64,000 bases of DNA from Terriglobus roseus DSM 18391 (GCF_000265425.1 NC_018014.1:2232001-2296000); one strand, 5' to 3'. Counted from the stretch's first letter, positions 10,351 through 19,043 are shown. A program made the numbers and translations. Notes: generated by a model not told the origin, from the letters alone.

Positions 10351-10376
10351 AAGCCCGGCTTCGCGCCGGGCTTTTC
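10351..10376 (+). terminator. intrinsic terminator after the TonB gene
   Basis: A GC-rich hairpin (AGCCCGGC / GCCGGGCT, 8 bp, 5-base loop TTCGC) is followed directly by TTTT. It lies 20 bases after the TonB stop codon. Confidence 0.85.
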
Positions 10377-10396
10377 TGCGTTTGAATTGTTTGCGC

Positions 10397-10798
10397 TTAC
10401 AGGGTCGAGATGGAGTGGCGCTTGAGGCCCGCGTGCAGGAGCTGCTCGGCTGTGATGCCCTTGATGTGGATGCCGGTGCCGACTGGCTTGGTGATGTCGG
10501 GGACTTGCTTCTGCGTTAGGACGCCTGCTTCGATGAGAGCAGTGTTCGCCTCATCGGCGGACTCGTAGGCGAACTCGTAGAACTCTGCTGCGGCGGTGGC
10601 ACTGCCGACTCGGACGCGGACGGTCTGGCCCTGCTGGAACATGCTGAGGGTCAGGTCGCCGAGCATGGTCTGGGCGGGCGCGTTGAGCTCGTTGACGTCC
10701 GCAATGGAAAGATCGCGCGGCTGGGTCAGACCTGAGCGGGAGTGTTCTGCCGCTTCCACCCGTTGTGCGCCTGATTGAATGTCCTGATCGTTTGTCAT
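10397..10798 (-). CDS. hypothetical protein
   Basis: This 133-residue soluble protein has no signal peptide or membrane segment and no motif I recognise. The N-terminal 35 residues are polar and probably flexible. The rest looks like a small alpha/beta domain (VRVRVGSATAAAEFYEFAYES) with a conserved-looking C-terminus (GTGIHIKGITAEQLL). It sits between the TonB terminator and the CYTH gene, 43 bases from the latter, so the two may be cotranscribed on the minus strand. Confidence 0.65.
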   Translation of the reverse strand: MTNDQDIQSGAQRVEAAEHSRSGLTQPRDLSIADVNELNAPAQTMLGDLTLSMFQQGQTVRVRVGSATAAAEFYEFAYESADEANTALIEAGVLTQKQVPDITKPVGTGIHIKGITAEQLLHAGLKRHSISTL

Positions 10799-10841
10799 GG
10801 CTGTTGGATGGCCTCCTGCTATCGGGAGTTGCGATATCGCT

Positions 10842-11426
10842 CTAACGAGTGGTGGCGACCGAGATTTCGTCGAAGGTCATGTTCTCAACTGGGGAGGCGG
10901 TGCGTTCTTTCCAGTCGAGGAACATGCGGCCATAGCTATCGGTGAAACAGGCATCACGGGGGATGTCGAGGCGTTCGAGAGCCCGGTCGATCCAGGCTGG
11001 TTGGCCTTCCAGTTCGGCGAAGTCACCGATGGGTGTTTCATCGAGGACGAGGGCGCCTTCTCCGTCGTGGAACTCGGTCCGGAACTTTTCGTAGCGGAAG
11101 ACGGGGTTGTAGCCGAGTTCTACGAAGACGGCCCCCATGGCGTCGCCGTCGCTGACGACGGTTTCGGTCTCGAGGCGTTCCTTGTAGAACGAGCTGTCGT
11201 CGTTGTGCGCCGGCGGTCGTTTGTGGGTGAGGACCCACTGGCCGCCGTACTCGCGGAGTCGCAGCACCTGGCGTCCGCCAAGGAGCCGTCGTTCCGGTGT
11301 GTCAAAGAGCGCATTGCGCTCCAGCGTGCGCGGCGTTTGCAAAGCAAACCCGGCGGCGAGCGCCCGTGCGCGAAACTCGCGCGGATCGGGGACGCAGAAC
11401 TTGAGTTCAATCTCCGCGTGCGACAT
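10842..11426 (-). CDS. CYTH-domain protein (class IV adenylyl cyclase / thiamine-triphosphatase-like)
   Basis: CYTH proteins bind triphosphate substrates in an eight-stranded tunnel. The signature ExExK is present at the very start of the chosen protein (AEIELKF, residues 4-10), which is why the ATG at 11426 is preferred over the frame start at 11510. Later basic and acidic residues typical of the tunnel follow (VLRLREYGG, LTHKRP, KERLETE, LVLDETPIGDFAELEG). The length of 194 residues fits single-domain family members. Substrate (ATP, ThTP or inorganic triphosphate) cannot be decided from sequence. Confidence 0.85.
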   Translation of the reverse strand: MSHAEIELKFCVPDPREFRARALAAGFALQTPRTLERNALFDTPERRLLGGRQVLRLREYGGQWVLTHKRPPAHNDDSSFYKERLETETVVSDGDAMGAVFVELGYNPVFRYEKFRTEFHDGEGALVLDETPIGDFAELEGQPAWIDRALERLDIPRDACFTDSYGRMFLDWKERTASPVENMTFDEISVATTR

Positions 11427-11485
11427 GTGCCTGAGTATAGGCGCATCGGCGGCGCAAGACTGAGGGAAACACGTACTATAGTGCG

Positions 11486-12526
11486 GTGAAAACCGCCACG
11501 CACAAGACACTGCACCTTATCGCCGACCGGATGGCCGACGTGACGCAGGCCGCAGCCACGCTTGCCACAGGCGGGCTGGTCGCCATGCCCACCGAGACGG
11601 TCTACGGTCTTGCGGCGAACGCGCTGGATGCTGCAGCTGTCGAGAAGATTTTCGTTGCAAAGGAGCGGCCTCACTGGGATCCGCTGATCGTTCATGTGAG
11701 CGACCGGGCGATGCTGGAGCGTGTGGTGCGGCAGGTGCCGGCGTCGGCGCTGCCGCTGATGGAGGCGTTCTGGCCGGGGCCGCTGACGGTGCTGCTGCCG
11801 CGTCACCCCGATCTGCCGGATGCCGTGACTGCGGGGCGCGATCTTGTGGGTGTGCGGATGCCGTCGCATCCGGCGGCGCTGGCTCTGATCCGGGCGGCGA
11901 ATCTGCCGCTGGCGGCTCCGAGTGCGAACCGGTTCGGACACATCAGCCCGACGACGGTGGCGCATGTGCTGGCGGACCTGGATGGACGTATCGATGCCGT
12001 GCTGGATGCGGGGCCGTGCGCGATCGGTGTGGAGTCGACGGTGCTTGATCCGACGGCGTCGCCGATGGTGCTCTACCGGCAGGGTGGGGTCAGTCTCGCG
12101 CAGATTGAGGTTGTGGTGAAGCAGCGGGTCACGGTCTACCGCCGTAGCGATGATGTGACCAAAGTCGCGGCGAAGCCAGAAAGTTTACCGTCGCCGGGCG
12201 TTGGGATTCGGCACTACGCTCCACGGGCGCGGCTGATGCTGGTGCATACGCAGGCCGATCTGGATGATCTGTTGCATCATGTCACGCCGGAGAAGACGGG
12301 GGTGATGGTGCCGCTGGGGTGGGCAGTGCCGGAGTGGACGGGGAAGGTCTTCCAGTGGGAGTGCTGGAATGATCCTGCGGCTTTGGCTCGGACGCTGTAT
12401 ACGGGGCTGCGGGCTTTGGATGGGATGCGGGTGAATACGATTGTTTGTCCGTTGCCGCCAGCGGGTGATGAGGCGCTGGTGGAGGCGATTCGGGATCGTT
12501 TGTTGAAGGCTGCGCGGGAGAGTTAG
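11486..12526 (+). CDS. L-threonylcarbamoyladenylate synthase, Sua5/YciO/YrdC family
   Basis: Sua5-type enzymes make threonylcarbamoyl-AMP from threonine, bicarbonate and ATP for the t6A37 modification of ANN-decoding tRNAs. The N-terminal YrdC domain (about residues 10-210) shows the characteristic MPTETVYGLAANA, KERPHWDPLIVHV, FWPGPLTVLL, VGVRMPSHP and APSANRFGHISPT motifs. The extra C-terminal domain (about 230-346) makes it a Sua5 rather than a short TsaC form. Translation probably starts at GTG 11486, with a later ATG (MADVTQ) as an alternative. The gene is divergent from the CYTH gene with about 60 bases between them. Confidence 0.93.
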   Translation: MKTATHKTLHLIADRMADVTQAAATLATGGLVAMPTETVYGLAANALDAAAVEKIFVAKERPHWDPLIVHVSDRAMLERVVRQVPASALPLMEAFWPGPLTVLLPRHPDLPDAVTAGRDLVGVRMPSHPAALALIRAANLPLAAPSANRFGHISPTTVAHVLADLDGRIDAVLDAGPCAIGVESTVLDPTASPMVLYRQGGVSLAQIEVVVKQRVTVYRRSDDVTKVAAKPESLPSPGVGIRHYAPRARLMLVHTQADLDDLLHHVTPEKTGVMVPLGWAVPEWTGKVFQWECWNDPAALARTLYTGLRALDGMRVNTIVCPLPPAGDEALVEAIRDRLLKAARES

Positions 12527-12529
12527 TGG

Positions 12530-13041
12530 CCGGGGCTGAAGCCCCTTTTAGGTGGGATTTTCAGGGGCCTAAAGGCCCCTGCTTTCTCCGGTTCGCGCTT
12601 TCGCGCGAATGGCTCCGTTTTGCGACGCATGTCTTTCGGCAGTTTTGGGTTTTTAGGCCCTGAGGGTGCTGTCTCTCAGTTTGCGCTTTGCGTGAATCTC
12701 CTATGCCTTCCCTCGGAGAGAACGGATTGCGTGTCCACGTTTCGTTGCTGACTGAACACGTAGAGCGGTTTGTGCTCCGCACCAATCCCCACCTTAGCTT
12801 CGCGAAGGTGGGCACCCGGTTTTCGCTTGATTTGAGTTTGTTGGCTCAACGGAAGGAAAAGCGGTTCGCGCTTTGCGCGAATAACCCACCCTTTTGCTTC
12901 GCAAAAGAATGGGGCACCCGGATCGGTAGCGCTCTCAGCATCGCATCCCACGTCTCAGAGGCGAGACGCGGGGCACCCGGTGTTCTTCGTCTATCCGGTC
13001 CAGGTTCGTCTATCCGGTCAAGGTTCGCGTGTCTGGTTCAG
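12530..13041. repeat. gene-free patch of palindromic and tandem repeats
   Basis: About 510 bases without a credible gene are filled with short inverted repeats. Three elements share the layout CCCACC/CCCAC-stem-loop-GGGCACCCGG: about 12787-12819 (ACCTTAGCTTCGCGAAGGT core), 12884-12921 (CCTTTTGCTTCGCAAAAG core) and 12945-12980 (GTCTCagagGCGAGAC core). A GGTTCGCGCTTTCGCGCGAA-type hairpin occurs near 12590 and again near 12862. Another dyad, GGGGCTGAAGCCCC and GGGGCCTAAAGGCCCC, is at 12534-12580. These elements look like the dispersed intergenic repeats of Acidobacteriaceae genomes, possibly REP-like. Short frames within them are artefacts of the repeats. Confidence 0.7.
12982..13041. repeat. 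three imperfect ~20-bp tandem units
   Basis: The units GTTCTTCGTCTATCCGGTCC, GTTCGTCTATCCGGTCAAG and GTTCGCGTGTCTGGTTCAG follow one another directly before the holB stop codon. They could result from slippage of the adjacent palindromic element. Confidence 0.5.
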
Positions 13042-13045
13042 TCGG

Positions 13046-14191
13046 TTAGCGGCGGCCGTCGGCCATGTTTTCGGCGAAGGCGTCGAGGGAGATGGAGCGG
13101 AGGAGGTTTCTACGCATGCCGCTGATGACGTTGTCGAGGCCACGGACGGCGTTCTCTAGCCAGGCGAAAGTCACGGAGTCCGCGAGCGTCTCCAGTTCGC
13201 GGCCGAGGTCGATGTTCCTCATGCGGTCGGGTACACCGCTGCGGAGGAGCAGAAGGTCTTCAAGCAGGCCTGCGAGTGCGGAGAGCATGGCCTGGGTCTT
13301 CTGCTGGCCTTCGGCGCCGGCGCGGTAGGTTTCCGTCGTCTTGAAGAGGTCGGTGTGCTCGCTGTCTGTGGTGGCGGAGCGCAGGAGGACCATGGCGTCC
13401 GTACGCGCCTTGAGGTAGCTCTCAAGGTCGTAGGAGAGCGCTCGGCCTGCGGCACCCTGGGCGAGCCTTGCGACGAGGGCCCGCTGTTGCGGCTTTACTT
13501 CTGGCTTGCGAGCGGCGAGTAGCTGCTCAATCTCCGGAGAGGAGAGCGCTCCGAGGCGAACGGCGGCGCAGCGGCTGCGGATGGTGGGCAGCAGCTCGCC
13601 GGGATGCTCGGCCATGAGGATGATGTGTGCGTAGGACGGCGGCTCTTCGAGCACCTTGAGCAGGCTGTTTGCGGCCTCCTTCATAAAGGCTGCGGAAGGG
13701 AAGAGATAGACGCGGCGCTTGCTGTCACCGGGCAAGGAGTAGATGCCGTGGATGAGCGATCGAACCTGCCCGAGCTTAACGAGGAGTTGCGGCGGATCGG
13801 GTGGAAGGACGAGCACGTCCGGGTGCGTCTGGATGAGGACGCGGGTGTCCTTCTTGTCCGTCTCACGCATCTCTTCGCGGGCGCTGACTGCGGCCTCGAC
13901 GAGTGTGGGCAGGTCGAATGATTCGGCGATGCGGGTGCAGTGACGGCACTCCCCGCAGAAGTCTGCGAGGTCACCGCCTGCGTGCGGTTCGCGCGGCTGA
14001 CGTTCGCAGAGGAGCGCCATGGTGATCATGAGCGACAGTGTGTACTTGCCGGAGCCAGCGGGACCGCTCAGGAGAATGGAGTGCGGAAGGCGGCCGGAGG
14101 CGACGGCCCGGCGCAGGTGTGTCACGGTCGATTCGTTACCGACGAAATCCTTGAAGCGAAAAGGCACGTCCACAAGGATACTTGGTCGCAT
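13046..14191 (-). CDS. holB: DNA polymerase III delta' subunit (clamp loader)
   Basis: The protein belongs to the clamp-loader AAA+ family that opens the beta sliding clamp. The frame is open to 14401, but ATG 14191 is chosen because the protein then begins with the family's usual F-x-D-x-VGNE stretch and is 381 residues long. Visible are the P-loop-like GPAGSGKYT (residues 43-51), the zinc module ending CGECRHC, the EEPPSYAHIIL switch region and the SRC motif (TIRSRC). Tyr replaces the usual Ser/Thr right after the P-loop lysine, in keeping with delta' being a poor or non-ATPase subunit. The gene is alone on this strand, bordered by the repeat patch. Confidence 0.88.
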   Translation of the reverse strand: MRPSILVDVPFRFKDFVGNESTVTHLRRAVASGRLPHSILLSGPAGSGKYTLSLMITMALLCERQPREPHAGGDLADFCGECRHCTRIAESFDLPTLVEAAVSAREEMRETDKKDTRVLIQTHPDVLVLPPDPPQLLVKLGQVRSLIHGIYSLPGDSKRRVYLFPSAAFMKEAANSLLKVLEEPPSYAHIILMAEHPGELLPTIRSRCAAVRLGALSSPEIEQLLAARKPEVKPQQRALVARLAQGAAGRALSYDLESYLKARTDAMVLLRSATTDSEHTDLFKTTETYRAGAEGQQKTQAMLSALAGLLEDLLLLRSGVPDRMRNIDLGRELETLADSVTFAWLENAVRGLDNVISGMRRNLLRSISLDAFAENMADGRR

Positions 14192-14393
14192 CGCCCAGCA
14201 GGAGACGTGTGCCCAAATAGGACAGCGCATTTCACGATTCGATGAGCGCTGACCTCCAGAATCTCGGAATATTTGTGGCGTTGCACCTGTGTCGGGTTCA
14301 CAGCCTTCGTTGACCTGATAAAGGCGTAGAGTTACGCACTCTGACAGATCAAAACATCTTAGGCGCGGAATATGACAGCAACGAAAGGGGCAA

Positions 14394-15971
14394 ATGAGCA
14401 TTTTTCAGGAAGAAGAACCAAGCACATCGCTCCAAAACGAGGCCTTCCGTGCAGCAAAGAGAGCTCTGAGAACGCCCTGGGATGACACGCGGTACGCCGA
14501 TCCTATTCCGGCGGCATCACCCGCTAACGTGTTGGCGGATGTCGTGAGGAGCTCGCAGCGTGATCAGAGCCCGTCTGGAGATGTGCTGATCCGCATGGAA
14601 AGCTCCTTCCAGACGGATTTGCGTCGCTTCGATACACTGACGTCCGGTAAGCTGCTGACGTTGGAGCAGCAAATTCTGCTGATCGAAGACGTTCACCGGT
14701 ATGGTCGCATTTTTGATGCGATCTCCAACGGAATCACCATCGGCGACGCGGCACAGCCAGGAGCGCCGCTACTCTACGTCAATTCCGCGTTTGAAGAGAT
14801 GACGGGATATCGATCCAACGAAGTACTGGGGCGTGACTGCAACTTCCTTCAGCGCAACAACAGGGATCAGCCGGGCGTGGTGAAGATACGCAAGGCCCTA
14901 GAAGAGCGGCGTGAAGAGCGGGTCCTGCTGCGCAACTACCGCAAGGATGGAACGCCTTTCTGGAACGAGCTGTATCTTTCACCGATCTTGGACTTGAAGG
15001 GGCGGCTGACGCACTTCGTAGGGATACAAAACGACGTGACCGCCAGGGTCAATGCCGAGCTGCAATTGTCGGACGAGAGGGACCGCCTGTTTGCGGCTTC
15101 GGAGTGCAGCCTGGACTGTATCTACGTCTGTGAATCCGTGCGCGACAAGAAGGATGACATCGTGGATTTCACGTTCACGTATCTGAACGCAAATGTGTCG
15201 AAGATGGTATTGGTTCCGCTGGATAAGCTACTGGGCGGCAGGATGTGTGAGTTGCTGCCGGTGAACCGAGAGCTTGGGCTGTTCGATCTCTACAAGCAGG
15301 TAGCTCTCACGGGTGTGCCATTGGTCCATGAGTGCCGAGTGCATGACCGTAACATCCGCAGTTCCTGGATCCGCGTGCAGGTAGTGAAGTTGCACGACGG
15401 TGTGGTGGTGAACGCTTCCGACATCACTCAGCGGAAAGAGGCCGAGGAGCTGATGCTGTCCCATGGCCTGCATGATTCGCTTACGTCACTGCCGAACCGG
15501 CGGGTATTGAAAGACCGGATTCAGCAGGGAATCTTCCGGGCGGACCGTACGAGGCAGTTGATGAGTGTGTTCGTGATCGATTTGGATAATTTCAAGCAGA
15601 TCAACGACACCCTGGGACATGCGGCGGGCGACGAGACATTGGTGACAGTGGCGCGTCGATTGAGTGGTTGCATGCGGTCGATCGACTCAGTGATCCGGAT
15701 GGGCGGAGATGAGTTCGTGATCGTCCTGCCGGAGATTCGCGGCGTGGGCGACACAGAGATGCTGGCGGCGCGTATCTCGCGAGAATTGGCGGCGCCCATG
15801 ATCATTGCAGGCCAAACAGTTCAGGTGACGAGCAGCATCGGGATCACTCTTTATCCGGGAACGGCGCTCACCCCCGACGACCTGCTGAGTGAAGCCGATG
15901 GAGCGATGTACGCTGCAAAGCGTCGCGGAAAGAATCAGAGCGAGCTGTTTGTTCCGAAGGCTGCGGCCTAG
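14394..15971 (+). CDS. LOV-PAS-GGDEF blue-light-type diguanylate cyclase
   Basis: The 525-residue protein has an N-terminal region of about 100 residues, then a LOV-class PAS domain (about 105-215), a second PAS-like domain (about 228-348) and a GGDEF domain (about 355-520). The LOV photo-active motif is present as GRDCNFLQ with Cys149. FMN-contacting positions are also seen: Asn181 and Asn191 in NYRKDGTPFWN, and Gln212 in FVGIQNDVT. The catalytic motif GGDEF is intact (437-441), the metal ligand Asp396 lies in DLDNFKQIND, and an inhibitory I-site RSID (428-431) sits five residues before GGDEF. It should therefore make c-di-GMP under light control with product feedback. Asn follows the Cys where Arg is usual, so flavin phosphate binding may differ. 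It is monocistronic. Confidence 0.92.
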   Translation: MSIFQEEEPSTSLQNEAFRAAKRALRTPWDDTRYADPIPAASPANVLADVVRSSQRDQSPSGDVLIRMESSFQTDLRRFDTLTSGKLLTLEQQILLIEDVHRYGRIFDAISNGITIGDAAQPGAPLLYVNSAFEEMTGYRSNEVLGRDCNFLQRNNRDQPGVVKIRKALEERREERVLLRNYRKDGTPFWNELYLSPILDLKGRLTHFVGIQNDVTARVNAELQLSDERDRLFAASECSLDCIYVCESVRDKKDDIVDFTFTYLNANVSKMVLVPLDKLLGGRMCELLPVNRELGLFDLYKQVALTGVPLVHECRVHDRNIRSSWIRVQVVKLHDGVVVNASDITQRKEAEELMLSHGLHDSLTSLPNRRVLKDRIQQGIFRADRTRQLMSVFVIDLDNFKQINDTLGHAAGDETLVTVARRLSGCMRSIDSVIRMGGDEFVIVLPEIRGVGDTEMLAARISRELAAPMIIAGQTVQVTSSIGITLYPGTALTPDDLLSEADGAMYAAKRRGKNQSELFVPKAAA

Positions 15972-15999
15972 CGTCCGCCGGAATTCACGTGCGTAGGAT

Positions 16000-16452
16000 C
16001 TAGACCGGCTTCGCCATGATCTTGGTGAAGTAGAAAGTCATGACAGTCTTGCCGGTGTTGGTGATGCCATGGAGGACGTTGGCTTCTGCGTACATCATGT
16101 CACCAGCCTGGACCTGTGAGGTGACTCCGTCGACGACGATCTCGCCGGTGCCGGATGCGATGATCATCAACTCTTCTTCCGGGTGACGGTGTGGCGGATG
16201 CGGACGTGCACCCGGCTCGAGCGTGCATGCTCCTGAGGCAATGCCTTCGAGCTGGAGCGTCGGGCCGTTGAAGGAGACCATCGCCTTTGCGCCCGGGCTG
16301 TCGCCTTCGGCGGGCAGGCCCTTTGCTTTCACGACGGAACTCTTGAGCCGCGCACCTGTTGTCTTGGTATCGACGTGGGTGATGGGTTGCGAGGTCTGTG
16401 CGATTGCGCTGGGCATGACAGCGGTTGCGGCCAGAAATTTTCTGCGGTTCAT
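16000..16452 (-). CDS. secreted cupin-domain protein
   Basis: The 150-residue protein starts MNRRKFLAATAVMPSAIAQ, a signal peptide with a twin-arginine look (NRRKFLA). A single cupin barrel follows. Metal-ligand residues of cupin motif 1 are present in PHPPHRHPEEELM (two His and a Glu), and motif 2 supplies a His in EANVLHGITNTG. This predicts a metal-binding periplasmic protein of unknown catalysis. A folded metalloprotein exported by Tat would be consistent. It converges with the LOV-GGDEF gene, ending 29 bases from it. Confidence 0.85.
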   Translation of the reverse strand: MNRRKFLAATAVMPSAIAQTSQPITHVDTKTTGARLKSSVVKAKGLPAEGDSPGAKAMVSFNGPTLQLEGIASGACTLEPGARPHPPHRHPEEELMIIASGTGEIVVDGVTSQVQAGDMMYAEANVLHGITNTGKTVMTFYFTKIMAKPV

Positions 16453-16520
16453 TGCGATCTCCGTGCGTCGACTTTAACGGTCGAGAACAGACTACCGCGA
16501 ACGCATTTGCAATAGCTCAG

Positions 16521-17954
16521 CTAACGCGCGTGCAGGGTGACACGCATCGGGTATTTGGGCCGCAGCGTGATCTTCTCTTCGACCTCGACGGGCTGGCCGG
16601 GAATCCATTCGAGGCGCCACTTCTGCGCGATGGTTGCGATGAGCATGACGCCCTCAAGCCAGGCGAAGCCTTCGCCGATGCACTGGCGCGGACCGCCGCC
16701 GAAGGGGAAGTACTCAAACTTGTCGCGCTTGGCTTTCTCTTCTTCGGTGTGGCGGAGAGGATCGAAGCGCAGCGGGTCGGGGTAGTAACGCTCGTCACGT
16801 TGCAGGATGTACTGCGAGATGAAGACGTGGGTTCCCGCGGGCATCCGGTAGGGGCCGATCTCGAATGGTTCCGTCGACTTGCGGCCCATGGCCCATGCAG
16901 GCGGATAGAGACGCATGGCTTCGGCGAAGACCATCTGGGTGTACTTGAGGTTGGCGTAGTCGTCGAGGGTGGGAGCGCGGCCGTCGAGGACCTGGCGAAC
17001 CTCTTCGAAGAGGCGCTCCTGATGCTCGGGGTTCGTGGCGAGGAGATACCAGGTCCAGGAGAGGGCGTTGGCCGTCGTCTCATAGCCTGCGAGAAAGATG
17101 GTGAGAACTTCGTCGCGCAGTTGTTCGTCGCTGAGTTCAGATCCGTCTTCGTCGCGCGAAGAGAGCAGCATGCTCAGGAGGTCTTTGCGATCGGCGTGTT
17201 CAGGGTCGGCGGCGTTGGCTACCTTGCGATCGGCGATGATGCGGCGGACGACTTTGTCGAGACCAGCACGAGCCTTGGCGAACTTGCTGAGGCCGGGCAT
17301 GGGGATTTTGTACTTCAGGAAGGCTTCCGCGTTGGGGAAGGCGATCAGGAAGTTGTAGATGCGCATGATGACGTTGGTCTGCTCGTTGATCTCGCGGATG
17401 TCGTCGTCGACTTCGGTGTCGAAGAGGGTGCGGGCCACGATGTCGAGTGAGAGCGTCATCATCTCAGCGTTCATGTCGACGATGGCGCCGTCGGACCACT
17501 GGTCGCGCCAGTGAAGGGTGCTGCGAACCATCTCGCTGCCGTAGTCGTAGATGCGCTGGCGGTGGAATGCTGGGGCGACGATGCGGCGCGAGCGCTTGTG
17601 CGTTGGGTCGTCGCTGGTGAGCAGGCCCTCGCCGAGGAGGATCTTGAGGCGGACGATGGTGCGTTCGCGCACAAACTTGCCGGCCTGGTTGATGAGGACC
17701 TCGCGGATGGCGGCGGGGTCGCTGAGGAAGATGACATGGTTGCCGAAGAGCATGTAGTGCGAGATGGGACCGCAGTGCTTCGCCATGTACTCGAAGAGCA
17801 GGATGGGCTTGCCGAGGCGCGCCCAGGGCTTGTGCAGGTAGAAGGGCAGCGTCTTGCGCAGGCCGGGCGGGATGCGCCACGTGCCTGTCTTGGTCGTCAG
17901 CTCGTGCGCAGGCCGGAAGACGTAGGAGTTCTCAAAGTCGATGGTGTCGGCCAT
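16521..17954 (-). CDS. cytochrome P450
   Basis: The 477-residue protein is a heme-thiolate monooxygenase. The I-helix oxygen-activation motif is AGYETTAN, the K-helix ExxR reads EAMR, the PERF-like region is FDPLRH, and the heme ligand Cys425 lies in FGGGPRQCIGEGFA. No ferredoxin or reductase is fused or adjacent, so redox partners must come from elsewhere. It lies 5 bases after tmk on the same strand and is probably cotranscribed, which gives no clue to substrate. The overall sequence resembles fatty-acid/alkane-type bacterial P450s (FPFGGGPRxC form), but no subfamily can be named. Confidence 0.95.
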   Translation of the reverse strand: MADTIDFENSYVFRPAHELTTKTGTWRIPPGLRKTLPFYLHKPWARLGKPILLFEYMAKHCGPISHYMLFGNHVIFLSDPAAIREVLINQAGKFVRERTIVRLKILLGEGLLTSDDPTHKRSRRIVAPAFHRQRIYDYGSEMVRSTLHWRDQWSDGAIVDMNAEMMTLSLDIVARTLFDTEVDDDIREINEQTNVIMRIYNFLIAFPNAEAFLKYKIPMPGLSKFAKARAGLDKVVRRIIADRKVANAADPEHADRKDLLSMLLSSRDEDGSELSDEQLRDEVLTIFLAGYETTANALSWTWYLLATNPEHQERLFEEVRQVLDGRAPTLDDYANLKYTQMVFAEAMRLYPPAWAMGRKSTEPFEIGPYRMPAGTHVFISQYILQRDERYYPDPLRFDPLRHTEEEKAKRDKFEYFPFGGGPRQCIGEGFAWLEGVMLIATIAQKWRLEWIPGQPVEVEEKITLRPKYPMRVTLHAR

Positions 17955-17959
17955 AGTCG

Positions 17960-18667
17960 TTAGACTCGGATGCCAGCCGCCACGAGTCGTTGCTCTACGA
18001 CCTGACGCACACGCGCGGCGATGGCTTCGATGCTGTCATCACCAGTTCCGGGGCCGATGAGAACGACGCGCTGCGGTTCGCGTTTGGCGATGGCGGTATA
18101 GGCGTCGTGGACGCGGCGATAGAAGGCCTCGCCCTCGGCTTCGAAGCGGTTCTCGTCGGCTCCGTTGTTCTGTTGCTTGAAGCGTTCGTTGCGGCGGCGG
18201 GCGCGTTTGAGTGCCTGGTCGACATCGGGTAACAGAAGGACGGTGAGCGACGGCTGCAGGTCGTCGCAGATGGCACGGTGGACGGCCAGTACGCGATCGG
18301 TGCCGAGACCGCGGCCGGCACCCTGATAGGCCTCGCTGGAGTCGGTATAGCGGTCGCAGAGAATGACTTTGCCTTCGGCGAGCGCGGGTTGGATGACCTG
18401 GCGGATCGACTGGGCTCGGTCTGCGAACATCAGTGCGAGTTCGGTGAGGGGAGCAATCTCGCCGAGGGATTGTTCAGAGCGGGAGTCGAGCAGGATGCTG
18501 CGGATGCGTTCGCCGAGCGGTGTGCCGCCGGGTTGACGGAGGAGGACGGGCTCGGTGCCGCGTTCGCGCAGCCAGTCGGCGAGGCGTTTGATCTGGGTGG
18601 TCTTGCCGGAGCCGTCGGGTCCGTCAAAGGTGATGAAGGCGCCGGGTGACGCGGGTGCAGTGCTCAC
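17960..18667 (-). CDS. tmk: thymidylate kinase
   Basis: Tmk phosphorylates dTMP to dTDP. The P-loop GPDGSGKTT lies at about residues 15-23, the dTMP-binding/lid region shows DRYTDSSEAYQGAGRG, and the length of 235 residues is near normal with a slightly extended C-terminus. The start overlaps the upstream lipoprotein gene by 4 bases (ATGA), suggesting translational coupling. It belongs to the minus-strand run lpxD, response regulator, lipoprotein, tmk, P450. Confidence 0.94.
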   Translation of the reverse strand: MSTAPASPGAFITFDGPDGSGKTTQIKRLADWLRERGTEPVLLRQPGGTPLGERIRSILLDSRSEQSLGEIAPLTELALMFADRAQSIRQVIQPALAEGKVILCDRYTDSSEAYQGAGRGLGTDRVLAVHRAICDDLQPSLTVLLLPDVDQALKRARRRNERFKQQNNGADENRFEAEGEAFYRRVHDAYTAIAKREPQRVVLIGPGTGDDSIEAIAARVRQVVEQRLVAAGIRV

Positions 18668-19014
18668 GGCTTCAGGCTCGTGTGGAAGTCGGCGTGGTCC
18701 TGCGTGGGCAGCGTGATGTCGAGCGTGCCCTCCTGGCCTTCGTTGAGCCAGGGGCCGGTCTGCGCGTGCTCGTGCTTTGCGGCGTCGATGAAGCTGACCT
18801 TGATGTTGCCGCTGCCGAGGAGCTTGAAGCGGTAGTGAAAGCTGGCGCCGGGCGCGAGAAGCTGCGTGCCGAAGCTGGCGCTCGGGTAGTCGACCTGAAC
18901 GACGTTCAGGGGTGCATCGCTCGCGTTGGTGATGGTGGCCTGAATGTAATGGGAATGGCAGCCCGTCAGGACCGAGGACATACCCAACGCAAGGCCAAGG
19001 AAGAGTCGACGCAT
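18664..19014 (-). CDS. small lipoprotein, function unknown
   Basis: The 116-residue protein starts with a lipoprotein signal peptide; the lipobox is LTGC with Cys18. The mature domain is beta-rich and contains a segment like an immunoglobulin-fold extracellular domain (ITNASDAPLNVVQVDYPS, APGASFHYRF). No known family is recognised with confidence. It overlaps tmk by 4 bases and follows the response-regulator gene after 29 bases. Confidence 0.78.
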   Translation of the reverse strand: MRRLFLGLALGMSSVLTGCHSHYIQATITNASDAPLNVVQVDYPSASFGTQLLAPGASFHYRFKLLGSGNIKVSFIDAAKHEHAQTGPWLNEGQEGTLDITLPTQDHADFHTSLKP

Positions 19015-19043
19015 AGAGAGCAGGGTATCAGGCCGGTCCTGCG

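Noticed and set aside
12676..12951. 91-residue minus-strand frame in the repeat patch
   Set aside because: It is made of translated palindromic repeats and has no ribosome site.
12884..13041. CRISPR array
   Set aside because: The repeats are palindromic elements with differing stems and no regular spacer length; no cas genes are in the window.
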